The notes: a model not told the origin generated them from the letters alone. A stretch of DNA of 64,000 bases from Francisella salimarina (GCF_007923265.1 NZ_VOJA01000003.1:581995-645994); one strand, 5' to 3'. Shown: positions 26,742 to 36,931, counted from the first letter of the stretch. A program made the numbers and translations.

Positions 26742-29591
26742 ATGAGTATCCAAAGACATTTAACTTTAAGTATAGATGATCAAAAACTAGAGCTAGAAGT
26801 AGCTAGCTTTGAGTATCTAGGTAAAATCAATAATGGCTATGATGTAGAGTTTATAGCATATACTGACGAAAATATTCAGAGCTTCATAGGTTGTCGCTTT
26901 GATTTTAGTTACTCAGGTGTTGCTATCACCGGTGGCTCTATACGAGGATATGTTAAAGAGGCTATTTTGGGCTATGACTCAAAACAAGCTCGTCAGATGT
27001 ATAGAATTATCTGTAGAAGTGTTGTTGGTTTTCTTAAAGATTACTATCTAAAGAAAATGTTTAGTGACTCTTCAAATCAAGCAATAATTACAAATATGTT
27101 AGAAACTTTATGTAGTACTCAAGCTGACTTCATAGGGTTATTTGATTCTCTAGAAATACAACAAAATAGTAGCCAACTATTAAATGGTAATGCTTTTGAA
27201 TTTTTTAATTATCAATTTAATAACTATGGTTTTTATATAGCTAATGACAAATTTTTAGATAGAGATGTTGTTGATATATATAGCCAGCCTAATGATTTGA
27301 TAGGAATGAGTGGTAGCTATAATGTAACTAAATCAGCTAATCAAACTGCTATAAATCAAGTCAAAAGCTTCAAAAAACATACATATAAACATTTACCAGA
27401 TCTAGATATACTTGGTTATGATATAGATCTTGGACAAGATGCAACAATCGCAGATTCTCCTTTTGCAATCACTGAAGAAAATGCTGCTAGAATTTTTTAT
27501 GATAATAATTTCAAACAAAACGATGCCAAAGAACTAACCAAACGTATTAATCTTAGTATTAATAGTTTGAATGGACTAAGTCAGCTAACTCTTGAAAATA
27601 TAGTGCATCGTGAAGGAGATATTATTGAACTAACTAGTGGTGTCGAAACTAAAAAATATTGGGTATATAGCTCTCATATCAGAGCAAATGTTGAAGAAAC
27701 CAAACATTGGGCTATAGAGACTCATCTAAATATTTTGGAATTAACAGATAATCCTTGGTACCCTCCTCTAGCAGCTAAACCACTAACTAAGGTTGTGGAA
27801 GGGTTTAAATATAATAGTCAACAAGGACTAGGAAAATATAATAAATTACCCATAAAATCCGATATACCTTTTAATCAAGATAAAGATCTTAGCTATACTA
27901 GAAATGTAAGCTTGAGTAGTTCAAAAACTGGTGGTGTATATAGTAGTCCACAAAGTGATAGTAGACTGGTATTAGCAACTAGTGATAATAATCGTGAATA
28001 TGTAAGTTTAGGATTTAGTAGTGATGCTACAGCAGATGAGCATGTAAGTAGCAAGAACATCCAAGATAGTGGTATATATAGTGCAGGTAATGTTGGACTA
28101 GGTTTCACACGGACTAGAGCTGGGCAAGATTACTCCAAAGTTAGTTTATATGGTCAAAGCTCAGAGGGCAAAGTTAGTGAGTTAGGTTTAGGTGGTGAGA
28201 ATACTACTAGTCATAATGATGACTTTACTCGAAATACTTTCTCAAATGATTACCCTAACCTTGAAGGAATTATCAAGCGTAGTATAAATAGTGCTATAGA
28301 TATAGCAGCTGGAGATATAGCCCTAAACTATGGCGATATAGAGAATATAACTGTAGATAAGAGAACTACTTCAGATAAAGCTACAGATCATTATAGACAT
28401 ACTATAAATAGTGATAATTATCTACATAGATATTTCATCAAAAATTTCAGTGAAAATAAATCAGCTACTAATGCTGTAGATACTAATTTTATTACAGATT
28501 TTAAGCTTAATACTGCAAAGATTAATGATAATTATCAAACTACAGTTATTTGGGCTACCGAGAGACCAACTGCAAACAAGATAGAGCTAGATGGTCAACA
28601 AGAAAAATTAACAAAACAATACTATAGCTTTGAAAAAAAGCAGAATAACTATAATTTTAAGATTACACTTGATAATCAAACTCAGCTAATAGCACAAGGA
28701 ACGAATCTTGATGAAAATATCAAAAGTATAAGTATCCAAGCAGAACCTCTTAGCAAAACAAAAACTTATGGTTTAGTAGTTGGTTGGAGTATATTTGGCA
28801 AAGGTAGTTTAGAGATATCTGGAAATAGTGTTGAGATATCCAAGCAGCGAGTTTTTGTTGAGTTAAAAGATGCCGAACCTTTGGTATTTAAATTCGACAT
28901 AAATGGTAATACTAGCACACTGACTGTACAACTATGTCAGCTCAAAGCTATCAAATCTGACTTGGCTCCCCTACCCGATGCTGATGAAATCATAACTGCT
29001 GATGATAGTGGTATCAATTATCAATCAAATCTAGAACAACATATAGTCTATACAGACAAGCTAGTAGCTAGTGATGATAATCCTGAGACAGATATCCTAA
29101 CATGGCATGATAACTACACATCGCAGAACTATAATAATACCAATTCTTCAAAGCTAGTAGGTCAATATCAAGCTAATAAATTAGCTCAAGCTAAAAGCTA
29201 CCATACAGATAGTTTAGCTAAAGCCGAAGATATATCTACCGATGCGATCTACAAGCGAGATCATCAAGGTAATCTAAGTGTCATTCATAATGCTAAGTTT
29301 GAAGAAACTAAAAAATTAAGTGACCGCTATGAAACTAAAAACATAGCCGAGAATGAAATAAAAAAACATACAGAAACCGTACAACTAGAAGACTATACCA
29401 AAAAAGCAGAGACGAATATCAAAGGCGATATAACTATGCAGTCAAACAAAGCAACTAGAGGTTATGCTGAATATAGTTTGACTGGGCTACAAGGTATGAA
29501 TTGGGAAATAGAAAAACTAGAGTTAAATGCAAAAGAATCTAAGATAATTGCTAAAGAATATAATATTGGTGAGCAAGACGATGGGCAATAG
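26742..29591 (+). CDS. VgrG-like protein with long C-terminal extension, likely effector carrier
   Basis: A 949-residue protein. Residues 1 to about 345 look like the gp27 base of VgrG and phage GpD (LEVASFEYLGKINNGYDVEF; QPNDLIGMSG; a strand-rich end ITLEIN/THLNILELTDNPWYPP). I do not see the standard OB-domain motifs afterwards. Residues 360-650 are Ser/Asn/Asp-rich with repeat-like strands, and from about 780 on come polar helical segments. Its last 11 bases overlap the start of the large effector gene, which implies a dedicated carrier for that effector. It is paralogous in plan to the truncated gene at the right end. Other possibility: a specialised baseplate component. Confidence 0.75.
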   Translation: MSIQRHLTLSIDDQKLELEVASFEYLGKINNGYDVEFIAYTDENIQSFIGCRFDFSYSGVAITGGSIRGYVKEAILGYDSKQARQMYRIICRSVVGFLKDYYLKKMFSDSSNQAIITNMLETLCSTQADFIGLFDSLEIQQNSSQLLNGNAFEFFNYQFNNYGFYIANDKFLDRDVVDIYSQPNDLIGMSGSYNVTKSANQTAINQVKSFKKHTYKHLPDLDILGYDIDLGQDATIADSPFAITEENAARIFYDNNFKQNDAKELTKRINLSINSLNGLSQLTLENIVHREGDIIELTSGVETKKYWVYSSHIRANVEETKHWAIETHLNILELTDNPWYPPLAAKPLTKVVEGFKYNSQQGLGKYNKLPIKSDIPFNQDKDLSYTRNVSLSSSKTGGVYSSPQSDSRLVLATSDNNREYVSLGFSSDATADEHVSSKNIQDSGIYSAGNVGLGFTRTRAGQDYSKVSLYGQSSEGKVSELGLGGENTTSHNDDFTRNTFSNDYPNLEGIIKRSINSAIDIAAGDIALNYGDIENITVDKRTTSDKATDHYRHTINSDNYLHRYFIKNFSENKSATNAVDTNFITDFKLNTAKINDNYQTTVIWATERPTANKIELDGQQEKLTKQYYSFEKKQNNYNFKITLDNQTQLIAQGTNLDENIKSISIQAEPLSKTKTYGLVVGWSIFGKGSLEISGNSVEISKQRVFVELKDAEPLVFKFDINGNTSTLTVQLCQLKAIKSDLAPLPDADEIITADDSGINYQSNLEQHIVYTDKLVASDDNPETDILTWHDNYTSQNYNNTNSSKLVGQYQANKLAQAKSYHTDSLAKAEDISTDAIYKRDHQGNLSVIHNAKFEETKKLSDRYETKNIAENEIKKHTETVQLEDYTKKAETNIKGDITMQSNKATRGYAEYSLTGLQGMNWEIEKLELNAKESKIIAKEYNIGEQDDGQ

Positions 29592-32500
29592 TAAATTTAC
29601 TGATATATCAGATAAGAAATTTTTGACATCAACTATGAATTTTTACAATAACTGTAAAAGTTCAGATGTAAAAAAAATGGATGATTTGGATGATCTTGTT
29701 AATAGTCTAGTAGCAGATGCTGAAGCAGGAGCTGATGGAGGTCTTAGAAAATCAGACTTAAAAGATGGTTTACAACATCTACTAGTAACACCAAGATGGC
29801 GTAAGAACACTCCCAATAATACACCAAAAGCAGATACTACAAGCAATATAGCGGTATTAAGTAGACTATCTACAGGGCAACAAGAATATATACTAAGAGA
29901 GATAACTAATCTATATATACCTGATTCTGCAGATCAAGATAAGTTAATAGAGCTACCAACAGACTATAGTAATTTGGATCAGTTAATTGATAATGGAGTT
30001 AAAAATTACGTTGTAAAAAAACAAGCTGCAATAGCTGAGGTTGAAAAACAAAAAGCTTCCTTACAAACTCAAAAATCAAAACTTGAAAGAGATCAAAGGA
30101 ATACTCAATTTGCTATTGGAATGTGCAAAAGCTCAGGCGTTAGTGAATCAGATATCCAACTACGTGAACAAGCTTTAGCAGACATTAATAGTAATATTGC
30201 TAAACTTGAAATAGAGATAAACAAACTTAATAGCAAAAAAAATGCTCTAGAAGAAGATAAAAAATCTAATCAAACCAAAGTATCTACAATAAAAAAATAT
30301 TTACAAGGTCAGATTATAGAAGACTTACAACCTATAAATGCTGAAACTATGGCAGAGGGATATGTTTATATCTTCCTGCAAGATAGCAAAGTTGAGGGTT
30401 ATGCGGAATTATCTTTGTACAAAGAATATAAATCTAGTATTACTAATGATAATACATTCTATGCAGAGGTTGATATATCAGAGTATAAAGACTGTGACTA
30501 TCGTGTAGCAGATGCAGATAGTGCCAAAGCTCAGATTCCCCTACCAGCGTGTTATGCAAAAGATCAAGCAACTTATAAGCTACAAAAAGTAGTTGTACTA
30601 TTTAGTACTGTACAATTATCATCTGCTAGATTATCTAAGATAGAGACAGATTCTGACCTACAAAATCTTCATGCACAGAGTTTAAAAGTAGCTAATCTCA
30701 AAGATAGCTTTGATATGAGTCTAGTAGAGAATATCTCTCATGCCAAAGCTAAAGCTCGTGATATCAAATATAACTATCAAGATAATGGTGCAACTCAAAC
30801 ACAGTGGACAAAGCTAGAAGCCTACCCTATCTATAACTATAACCATAAAACTATAGGTTGGAATCTGCTATTAGACAATCCTCTTGGAGTCATGAATAAT
30901 AATAACTTCGCTATAGACTGGTTACAAACTCAACTAAGTAATGTTTGTGTCCAAATTCAAGCTAATAACTATGGCAAAAGCTCTATTTTGATAGCAAACT
31001 TCCTATTTAATCCGCAAGCTAGTGGTTTGTTGGATGTTGACTTTGGAGGTATGGATACTGATAGTCTTTTAAATAAAATATTCGTAAACCCTTATTTCTC
31101 AGATGATAATGTAAAAAAGACCTATAAAGAAAAATTAACAACTTGGAAAGCAAAAAAAGATAAACTAGATGAGGTAGATCGTACCAAAGGTACTATTGAT
31201 TTAGATCGCCTAAAATATAACCTTAGATCCAAAGTACGTGAGCTGATGCGTAATCTAATGGAAGCATTTCAAAAGCAAGGATTAAAATGGGTGGATCCTA
31301 ATGATAGCCTGATAGAGTGCTGGCGAGATATATTCAGTCAAGGAGCGTATGGCTATAGTAGTAGCTTTGAAAAATGGTTTGATACTGTCAATCATCTTAG
31401 CTTAGATCCCAAAGATACTGATAGCTTGTATGATGTAATTAGTAATAGACCTGTAGATAAGCTAGAGGTACAAGTAGATATCCCGACACCAACTATTTAT
31501 GACGCTATGTCTACAACAGATAGTGACTTTACTAGGCAGGATGCTACTTTAAAAGGCTATACACTGACAACTTATGAGTATCATATCTATTATTATAAAA
31601 AAACTGTCAAAACTTATGATGAGAAACTCAATCTCAAAGGAGATCCTGAAGTTACTTATGTACAAAAGGATAATCCTAAGACAGTAATTACAGATATAGG
31701 TGCTTATGCAAAAGGCAAAGCTCCTGATGGTTTGAAATATATTACTAGAGCATTGAAGCCTGCTAACAGCGACCCTGATGATATAATTCGCACATGGATA
31801 GCCAACAGCCTAACACAAATTACAGGTAAAAATTTAAACACCTTCTTAGAGGGAGGTAAACCAGAGGTATCTGAACTACTAATACCAAGTGATACTGTAC
31901 CAGCTGATAAATCACAAGGTCTTTATGATGCTAAGAAACTAGCTCTAAGTAATAGTGTTGAGCTAATACTATCTCAAGCTAAAGATACTCCTGTACCTAG
32001 AAACCAGTTTAATGAAGCTGTGATGAAATACTCTGAAGAGTATATGAAAAAAGGTGCTAAAAAAATAGCTGGGGAAACTAGTGTTACTACTTATGAACTA
32101 GTTGATAGTATTATCAAGGGTAAGGATATCCCTTCTGCTACTATTAGCCTTATCACAGATGAAAAAGTAGAAACTGCTATAACTAGCTTTATAAACAAAG
32201 TACATATCAGATATGCTAATAATGAATTTACAAGGAATATCCTTAGTGACAAAGCACTAAAAGATAAGTTCACACAGATGGTAGAAGATAGCTTTGAGGT
32301 TAAGAACTTCTTTGGTGCACCGAATGGTAAATCTATCACTAGAATATTACTAAGTAGTAAATTTGATACAAATGTTAGTATAGCTCAAGAAGTTAGCCCA
32401 CTATTAGCTAAAGCTGCTAGTGAGAGAAATATAGCTGTAGAGACTAGATATTATAAAGGAGAGACTCACTACTTCGTAGAGGAAAACTCTTATAGAGAGT

Positions 32501-33429
32501 TTCAACAGCAAGTACATACTGAGACTAATGATTATCTCAAGAAGCTAGATGAACAGAATAAACTAAAAACTAAAAATCTAATAGATAAAGCACAATATGA
32601 AGAGCTGAAAACTACATCTATTGGTAGTTTAAGATTTAAGTTTGTAAAAGGAATTATGGAGAGTTGTTATGGTACATATAGTGCTATTGATGAGCTAAAT
32701 GAAAAGTTACAAAAACTACAGCAAACAGAAGGTGTAGATAATGCTATAGTATGTTTGGGATTGTATAAGCAGGTATTTGATATACAAAAGAACTGTGTTG
32801 AGATAGTTAACAAATGGAATAATCACAAGCTGAGTATGATGCTAAAAGTAGTACCATGCACAGAGCTATTTGGCAGTATAGAGACAGAGACTACCAAAAA
32901 GATAGATAACTTAATGACTAAGAAAAAAGATATTAGTCAACTACTCAAGATGAATGATGTAGTAACTGGTACATTAGGGCTAGGTATAAGTACCCTACAG
33001 CTGATACAAAGTGTTCGAAGCCTTGCTGAGAGTATGAACCAAAATGATGAGCATATTATACGTGCTGATATGGCTAACTTTATAAATGCTGGTGCTACTA
33101 CTGTGTCTTCTGCTAAAGCTATCGCTGATACGCTTAAAGGCGCTGAGAAAGCCGCTGAAACTGGAGCTAAGGATGGAGCAGAAAAAACAGCTTCAATTTT
33201 TGCTAAAAAAGCTGGTACTCGTACTGCTCTTGCTGAAGCTGGAGAATCAAGATTACTATATATGATCGAAAGACTTGGAATAAGAGCAGCTGGATTTTTA
33301 AGTATTCCATATTTAGGAGAGATACTATTAGTTATAGACATCGCTACCACTTTATGGGCTGCTTGGGAAGAAGCCCATAAAGATAATATATATCAACAAT
33401 GGGTGAAGTTATCAAACTTATATCCATAA
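29581..33429 (+). CDS. large T6SS effector candidate, membrane-active C-terminus
   Basis: A 1,282-residue protein from the ATG at 29581, which overlaps the stop of the VgrG-like gene by 11 bp and has GGTGAG upstream. A longer frame from 29548 is less likely. Residues 145-240 are a strong coiled coil. Residues 258-360 (EGYVYIFLQDSKVEGY ... IPLPACYA) recall the N-terminal region of VasX-type toxins, a tentative match. Hydrophobic stretches lie near 1125-1145 and 1230-1262, the latter a hairpin (FLSIPYLGEILLVIDIATTL). No signal peptide. I infer a pore-forming or membrane-disrupting toxin. A periplasmic Sel1 protein follows, and residues 752-1282 are duplicated downstream. Confidence 0.72.
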   Translation: MGNSKFTDISDKKFLTSTMNFYNNCKSSDVKKMDDLDDLVNSLVADAEAGADGGLRKSDLKDGLQHLLVTPRWRKNTPNNTPKADTTSNIAVLSRLSTGQQEYILREITNLYIPDSADQDKLIELPTDYSNLDQLIDNGVKNYVVKKQAAIAEVEKQKASLQTQKSKLERDQRNTQFAIGMCKSSGVSESDIQLREQALADINSNIAKLEIEINKLNSKKNALEEDKKSNQTKVSTIKKYLQGQIIEDLQPINAETMAEGYVYIFLQDSKVEGYAELSLYKEYKSSITNDNTFYAEVDISEYKDCDYRVADADSAKAQIPLPACYAKDQATYKLQKVVVLFSTVQLSSARLSKIETDSDLQNLHAQSLKVANLKDSFDMSLVENISHAKAKARDIKYNYQDNGATQTQWTKLEAYPIYNYNHKTIGWNLLLDNPLGVMNNNNFAIDWLQTQLSNVCVQIQANNYGKSSILIANFLFNPQASGLLDVDFGGMDTDSLLNKIFVNPYFSDDNVKKTYKEKLTTWKAKKDKLDEVDRTKGTIDLDRLKYNLRSKVRELMRNLMEAFQKQGLKWVDPNDSLIECWRDIFSQGAYGYSSSFEKWFDTVNHLSLDPKDTDSLYDVISNRPVDKLEVQVDIPTPTIYDAMSTTDSDFTRQDATLKGYTLTTYEYHIYYYKKTVKTYDEKLNLKGDPEVTYVQKDNPKTVITDIGAYAKGKAPDGLKYITRALKPANSDPDDIIRTWIANSLTQITGKNLNTFLEGGKPEVSELLIPSDTVPADKSQGLYDAKKLALSNSVELILSQAKDTPVPRNQFNEAVMKYSEEYMKKGAKKIAGETSVTTYELVDSIIKGKDIPSATISLITDEKVETAITSFINKVHIRYANNEFTRNILSDKALKDKFTQMVEDSFEVKNFFGAPNGKSITRILLSSKFDTNVSIAQEVSPLLAKAASERNIAVETRYYKGETHYFVEENSYREFQQQVHTETNDYLKKLDEQNKLKTKNLIDKAQYEELKTTSIGSLRFKFVKGIMESCYGTYSAIDELNEKLQKLQQTEGVDNAIVCLGLYKQVFDIQKNCVEIVNKWNNHKLSMMLKVVPCTELFGSIETETTKKIDNLMTKKKDISQLLKMNDVVTGTLGLGISTLQLIQSVRSLAESMNQNDEHIIRADMANFINAGATTVSSAKAIADTLKGAEKAAETGAKDGAEKTASIFAKKAGTRTALAEAGESRLLYMIERLGIRAAGFLSIPYLGEILLVIDIATTLWAAWEEAHKDNIYQQWVKLSNLYP

Positions 33430-33453
33430 TTAAAATACAAAAATATAAATGTC

Positions 33454-33476
33454 ATACTAAGGCTTGACCGTAGTAT
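33454..33476. repeat. short palindromic repeat upstream of the first Sel1 gene
   Basis: The arms ATACTAAGG and CCGTAGTAT pair, with one mismatch, around CTTGA. The same element recurs at 36909-36931 in front of the second Sel1 gene, and the flanks (TGTC before, ATCCAAAAAA after) are also shared. It lies in the leader between effector stop and immunity start and could form an RNA hairpin. Confidence 0.7.
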
Positions 33477-33497
33477 CCAAAAAAAGGAAAATACAAA

Positions 33498-34280
33498 ATG
33501 AAAAAAACATTATTTATTACATCACTGCTAGCAATTTCAACTTACTCATTTGCGAGTATGGAAGATTGTACAATTGCTTCTTTAAAAAAAGATTACAATA
33601 AAGCTATTGAAGAGTGTCTACCATATGCAGAAAAAGATAATATAGATGCTCAAGTTTTAATAACAAATGCGTATGCTCAAATTGAAGATTACAAAGATGC
33701 TTTAAAACATGGGTTAAAAGTAGATAATTACTATAGTAAAAAAACAGTTCCAACAAATAAAAATGAATTGAAATCATATACTGGAACATTAACAGGTATA
33801 GGCAATATCTACTACTTTGGACAAGCTGGCAAAGCAGATAAAACTAAAGGGCTAGAATATATAACTAAAGCCGCTAATTTGGGTAATGATTATGCTCAGT
33901 ATCAATTAGGCACGTTTTATGTAGTTGATGAAAGCGACCCAAGCCAAAATATAGCTACAGCTTATAAGTGGTTTAAAATATCAGATATAAATAAAAATCA
34001 AGAAAGTAAAAGCGATAGCTATACAAATCAGCTAATGCAGTTTGCAAAAGATAAGCCAATGTCATACTGTATAGCTATGGGCGAACAATTAGTAGCACAG
34101 GCATATATAGATGGTTCTGCTGGACTACCAAAAGATAACTCAAAAGCTAAAGAATATCTAAATCAAGCTATAGTACTATACCAAGATAACAAACCTACAG
34201 CTGAAAACACTAAATACTGCCCTACTGGTGCTGACAAACTAAACCTAGAATCTGCTAAGAAAGAGTTGGATAGTTTGTAA
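33498..34280 (+). CDS. periplasmic Sel1-repeat protein, probable immunity protein 1
   Basis: A 260-residue protein with a signal peptide (MKKTLFITSLLAISTYSFA, cleavage near residue 19). The mature part has Sel1-like helical repeats (KTKGLEYITKAANLGNDYAQ; KEYLNQAIVLYQDNK). It lies 68 bp after the effector stop and has an AGGA site. Periplasmic Sel1-repeat proteins serve as immunity proteins for some T6SS lipase effectors (Tli5 type), so an immunity role is plausible. A paralogue follows the orphan effector copy at 36952; the two agree in the signal peptide and the last 70 residues but differ in the middle. A general Sel1 scaffold role is the alternative. Confidence 0.75.
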   Translation: MKKTLFITSLLAISTYSFASMEDCTIASLKKDYNKAIEECLPYAEKDNIDAQVLITNAYAQIEDYKDALKHGLKVDNYYSKKTVPTNKNELKSYTGTLTGIGNIYYFGQAGKADKTKGLEYITKAANLGNDYAQYQLGTFYVVDESDPSQNIATAYKWFKISDINKNQESKSDSYTNQLMQFAKDKPMSYCIAMGEQLVAQAYIDGSAGLPKDNSKAKEYLNQAIVLYQDNKPTAENTKYCPTGADKLNLESAKKELDSL

Positions 34281-34282
34281 CC

Positions 34283-34390
34283 AATTCCCCTTCAAGTGTT
34301 GAAGGGGTGGATTGCGTAGCAAGACGGGGTAGTACTTTAAAATAACCACACCCCGCCAACAAGTTGGCACCCCTCTCAAGAGGGGAATTT
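34283..34390. repeat. REP-like element, inverted pair of units
   Basis: Two GC-rich units face each other. The left has CCCCTTCAA-GTG-TTGAAGGGG (34287-34307) and a second small hairpin TTGC-GTA-GCAA, then ACGGGGT. The right, in reverse, has GCCAAC-AA-GTTGGC (34355-34368) and CCCCTCT-CA-AGAGGGG (34370-34385). The two units share a layout but not exact sequence. It lies between the first Sel1 gene and a membrane protein gene. GC content is far above its surroundings. Related single units lie at 36833 and 37732. Confidence 0.8.
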
Positions 34391-34421
34391 GTACTAAAGT
34401 AATGTTTTATGAAGGTGAATC

Positions 34422-35096
34422 ATGGGCCAGCTAATATCTGAAATAAACTCTTTAATTGAGCTAACAAATAATATTAAAACACAATCTATTATTGTCATAG
34501 TAATAGTCATAATATCAGTATTTTTATATAAACACTTTAGAAACCCTTTTTCAAAAGAAAATAGAATATATAAAAAACTTGAAAGATTAAATAACCTATC
34601 TACAAACATAGCTAATAACCCTAATACTTTTTTCAAAAAAACAATTGAATTAAAATTATTGCTTTCAGCTGGTCAGCTATTATATTCAAATTTCAAAATC
34701 ACTATATATAATCACTATGAAACTAATTTGCTATTTAAAGCCCTTGAGGTTTTAAAACCTTTTGAAATCAAAATACTTGGTTCGTCCGGAATACTCCATT
34801 TTGAAAAAGATAAAATTCTTATCAAGAAAGGGCAAGCTTCTAAGTACAACAAGTTTTTGAAAAAAATTAGACTTTTATACGCTTTTTTAATGATACTTTT
34901 TTTATTTATTGGTTATTTACTTTTAATGTTTTTTGAAAAAAATTACTTTATGATATTTTTTAGTATCTTTTTAATGATAATAGGAATTCTTTTTGAGGTT
35001 CTTGCTCTGAATATAGCAGATAAAATTGTAAGAAAAAGAGCCTATAAAAATATATTAAAAAAGATCAAAAAAAGTGAATATATCTTTTTAAAATAA
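34422..35096 (+). CDS. membrane protein of unknown function in the cargo region
   Basis: A 224-residue protein with one hydrophobic segment at about residues 18-38 (SIIVIVIVIISVFLY) and a pair at about 150-195 (LMILFLFIGYLLLMFF and the following stretch). The two parts flank a basic domain with many Lys, Phe and Ile residues. An AAGGTG site precedes the ATG. It has higher A+T than neighbours. It sits between a REP-like pair and the orphan effector copy, on the same strand as the cassettes. A second immunity protein or an unrelated passenger gene are both possible; I recognise no family. Confidence 0.62.
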   Translation: MGQLISEINSLIELTNNIKTQSIIVIVIVIISVFLYKHFRNPFSKENRIYKKLERLNNLSTNIANNPNTFFKKTIELKLLLSAGQLLYSNFKITIYNHYETNLLFKALEVLKPFEIKILGSSGILHFEKDKILIKKGQASKYNKFLKKIRLLYAFLMILFLFIGYLLLMFFEKNYFMIFFSIFLMIIGILFEVLALNIADKIVRKRAYKNILKKIKKSEYIFLK

Positions 35097-35186
35097 TTAG
35101 CTAATATTAATATTCAAAAATTGATTAATCATTTCTATCAGTATAAATTAAAACTATGAACATTTATTTGTAGTGAAAGATTTTTT

Positions 35187-36830
35187 ATGACTGAAAAACA
35201 CTACTTGGGCTACATTAAATTTATTCAACAAGTTATTTTTCTTTATTATTTAAACACCTTCTTAGAGGGAGGTAAACCAAAGGTATCTGAACTACTAATA
35301 CCAAGTGATACTGTACCAGCTGATAAATCTCAAGGTCTTTATGATGCTAAGAAACTAGCTCTAAGTAATAGTGTTGAACTAATACTATCTCAGGCTAAAG
35401 ATACTCCTGTACCTAGAAACCAGTTTAATGAAGCCGTGATGAAATACTCTGAAGAGTATATGAAAAAAGGTGCTAAAAAAATAGCTGGGGAAACTAGTGT
35501 TACTACTTATGAACTAGTTGATAGTATTATCAAGGGTAAGGATATCCCTTCTGCTACTATTAGCCTTATCACAGATGAAAAAGTAGAAACTGCTATAACT
35601 AGCTTTATAAACAAAGTACATATCAGATATGCTAATAATGAGTTTACAAGGAATATCCTTAGTGACAAAGCACTAAAAGATAAGTTCACTCAGATGGTAG
35701 AAAATAGCTTTGAGGTTAAGAACTTCTTTGGTGCACCGAATGGTAAATCTATCACTAGAATATTACTAAATAGTAAATTTGATACAAATGTTAGAGTAGC
35801 TCAAGAAGTTAGCCCACTATTAGCTAAAGCTGCTAGTGAGAGAAATATAGCTGTAGAGACTAGATATTATAGAGGAGAGACTCACTACTTCGTAGAGGAG
35901 AACTCTTATAGAGAGTTCCAACAGTAAGTATATACTGAGACTGATGATTATCTCAAGAAGCTAGATGAGCAGAATAAGCTAAAAACTAAGAATCTAATAG
36001 ATAAAAAGCAATATGAAGAGCTGAAAACTACATCTATTGGTAGTTTAAGATTTAAGTTTGTAAAAGGAATTATGGAGAGTTGTTATGGTACATATAGTGC
36101 TATTGATGAGCTAAATGAAGAGTTACAAAAACTACAGCAAACAGAAGGTGTAGATAATGCTATAGTATGTTTGGGATTGTATAAGCAGGTATTTGATATA
36201 CAAAAGAACTGTGTTGAGATAGTTAACAAATGGAATAATCACAAGCTGAGTATGATGCTAAAAGTAGTACCATGCACAGAGCTATTTGGCAGTATAGAGA
36301 CAGAGACTACCAAAAAGATAGATAACTTAATGACTAAGAAAAAAGATATTAGTCAACTACTCAAGATGAATGATGTAGTAACTGGGACATTAGGGCTAGG
36401 TATAAGTACCCTACAGCTGATACAAAGTGTTCGAAGCCTTGCTGAGAGTATGAACCAAAATGATGAGCATATTATACGTGCTGATATCGCTAACTTTATA
36501 AATGCTGGGGCTACTACTGTGTCTTCTGCTAAGGCTATCGCTGATACGCTTAAAGGCGCTGAGAAAAAGACAACTGAGACTATTGCTAAAGGCTTCGCTG
36601 AAAACAGATCTAAAACTGTAATAAAATTTGGTGCCGAAGTCGCAGAAGAAGCAGCAGTATCTGGATTAAAGCGATTAGGAATAGAAGCAGTAGCTTTTTT
36701 AAGTATTCCATATTTAGGAGAGATATTACTTGTAATAGACATCGCTACTACCTTATGGGCAGCTTGGGAAGAGGCCCATAAAGATAATATCTATCAACAA
36801 TGGGTAAAACTATCTAATCTATACCCATAG
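35187..36830 (+). pseudogene. orphan duplicate of the effector C-terminal half, one nonsense codon
   Basis: From about 35248 the DNA is a near-identical copy of 31832-33429, corresponding to effector residues about 752-1282. The upstream 20 codons from the ATG at 35187 are unrelated. The frame runs 548 codons to a stop at 36830 but is interrupted at 35925-35927, where the intact gene has CAA and this copy has TAA. No indel is present. A block near 36567-36699 differs strongly from the parental 33153-33300, while the flanking DNA, including the hydrophobic hairpin region, is conserved. This looks like an orphan toxin tip that can exchange with the intact gene. As it stands it would yield a 246-residue and perhaps a 252-residue fragment. 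Confidence 0.85.
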
Positions 36831-36832
36831 TC

Positions 36833-36887
36833 AATTCCCCTTCGAGTGTCGAAGGGGTGGCAGTCGTTAGACTGACGGGGTAGTACT
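36833..36887. repeat. REP-like element between orphan toxin and second Sel1 gene
   Basis: Same unit as at 34283: AATT then CCCCTTCGA-GTG-TCGAAGGGG (36837-36857), a second hairpin CAGTC-GTTA-GACTG (36861-36874), then ACGGGGTAGTACTT. Compared with the first copy, one stem pair has changed A-T to G-C on both sides, so pairing is preserved. It begins 3 bp after the orphan stop codon. Confidence 0.82.
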
Positions 36888-36908
36888 TAAAAAATTAAAC
36901 AAATTGTC

Positions 36909-36931
36909 ATACTACGGCTTGACCGTAGCAT
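36909..36931. repeat. short palindromic repeat upstream of the second Sel1 gene
   Basis: ATACTACGG-CTTGA-CCGTAGCAT, the second copy of the element at 33454-33476. It ends 20 bp before the Sel1 ATG. The leader after it (ATCCAAAAAAGGAAAATACA) is shared with copy 1. Confidence 0.7.

Noticed and set aside
29548..29580. Upstream extension of the effector frame by 11 codons
   Set aside because: It would overlap the VgrG-like gene by 44 bp. The ATG at 29581 has a GGTGAG ribosome site and the usual short overlap.
32937..33350. 137-codon minus-strand frame opposite the effector end, also seen opposite the orphan copy
   Set aside because: It repeats only because the effector is duplicated. It has no start signal and the plus strand has clear coding constraint.
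35925..35927. Programmed stop readthrough in the orphan effector copy
   Set aside because: No special context around the TAA is visible and the parent has CAA at the same codon; a simple nonsense mutation is enough.
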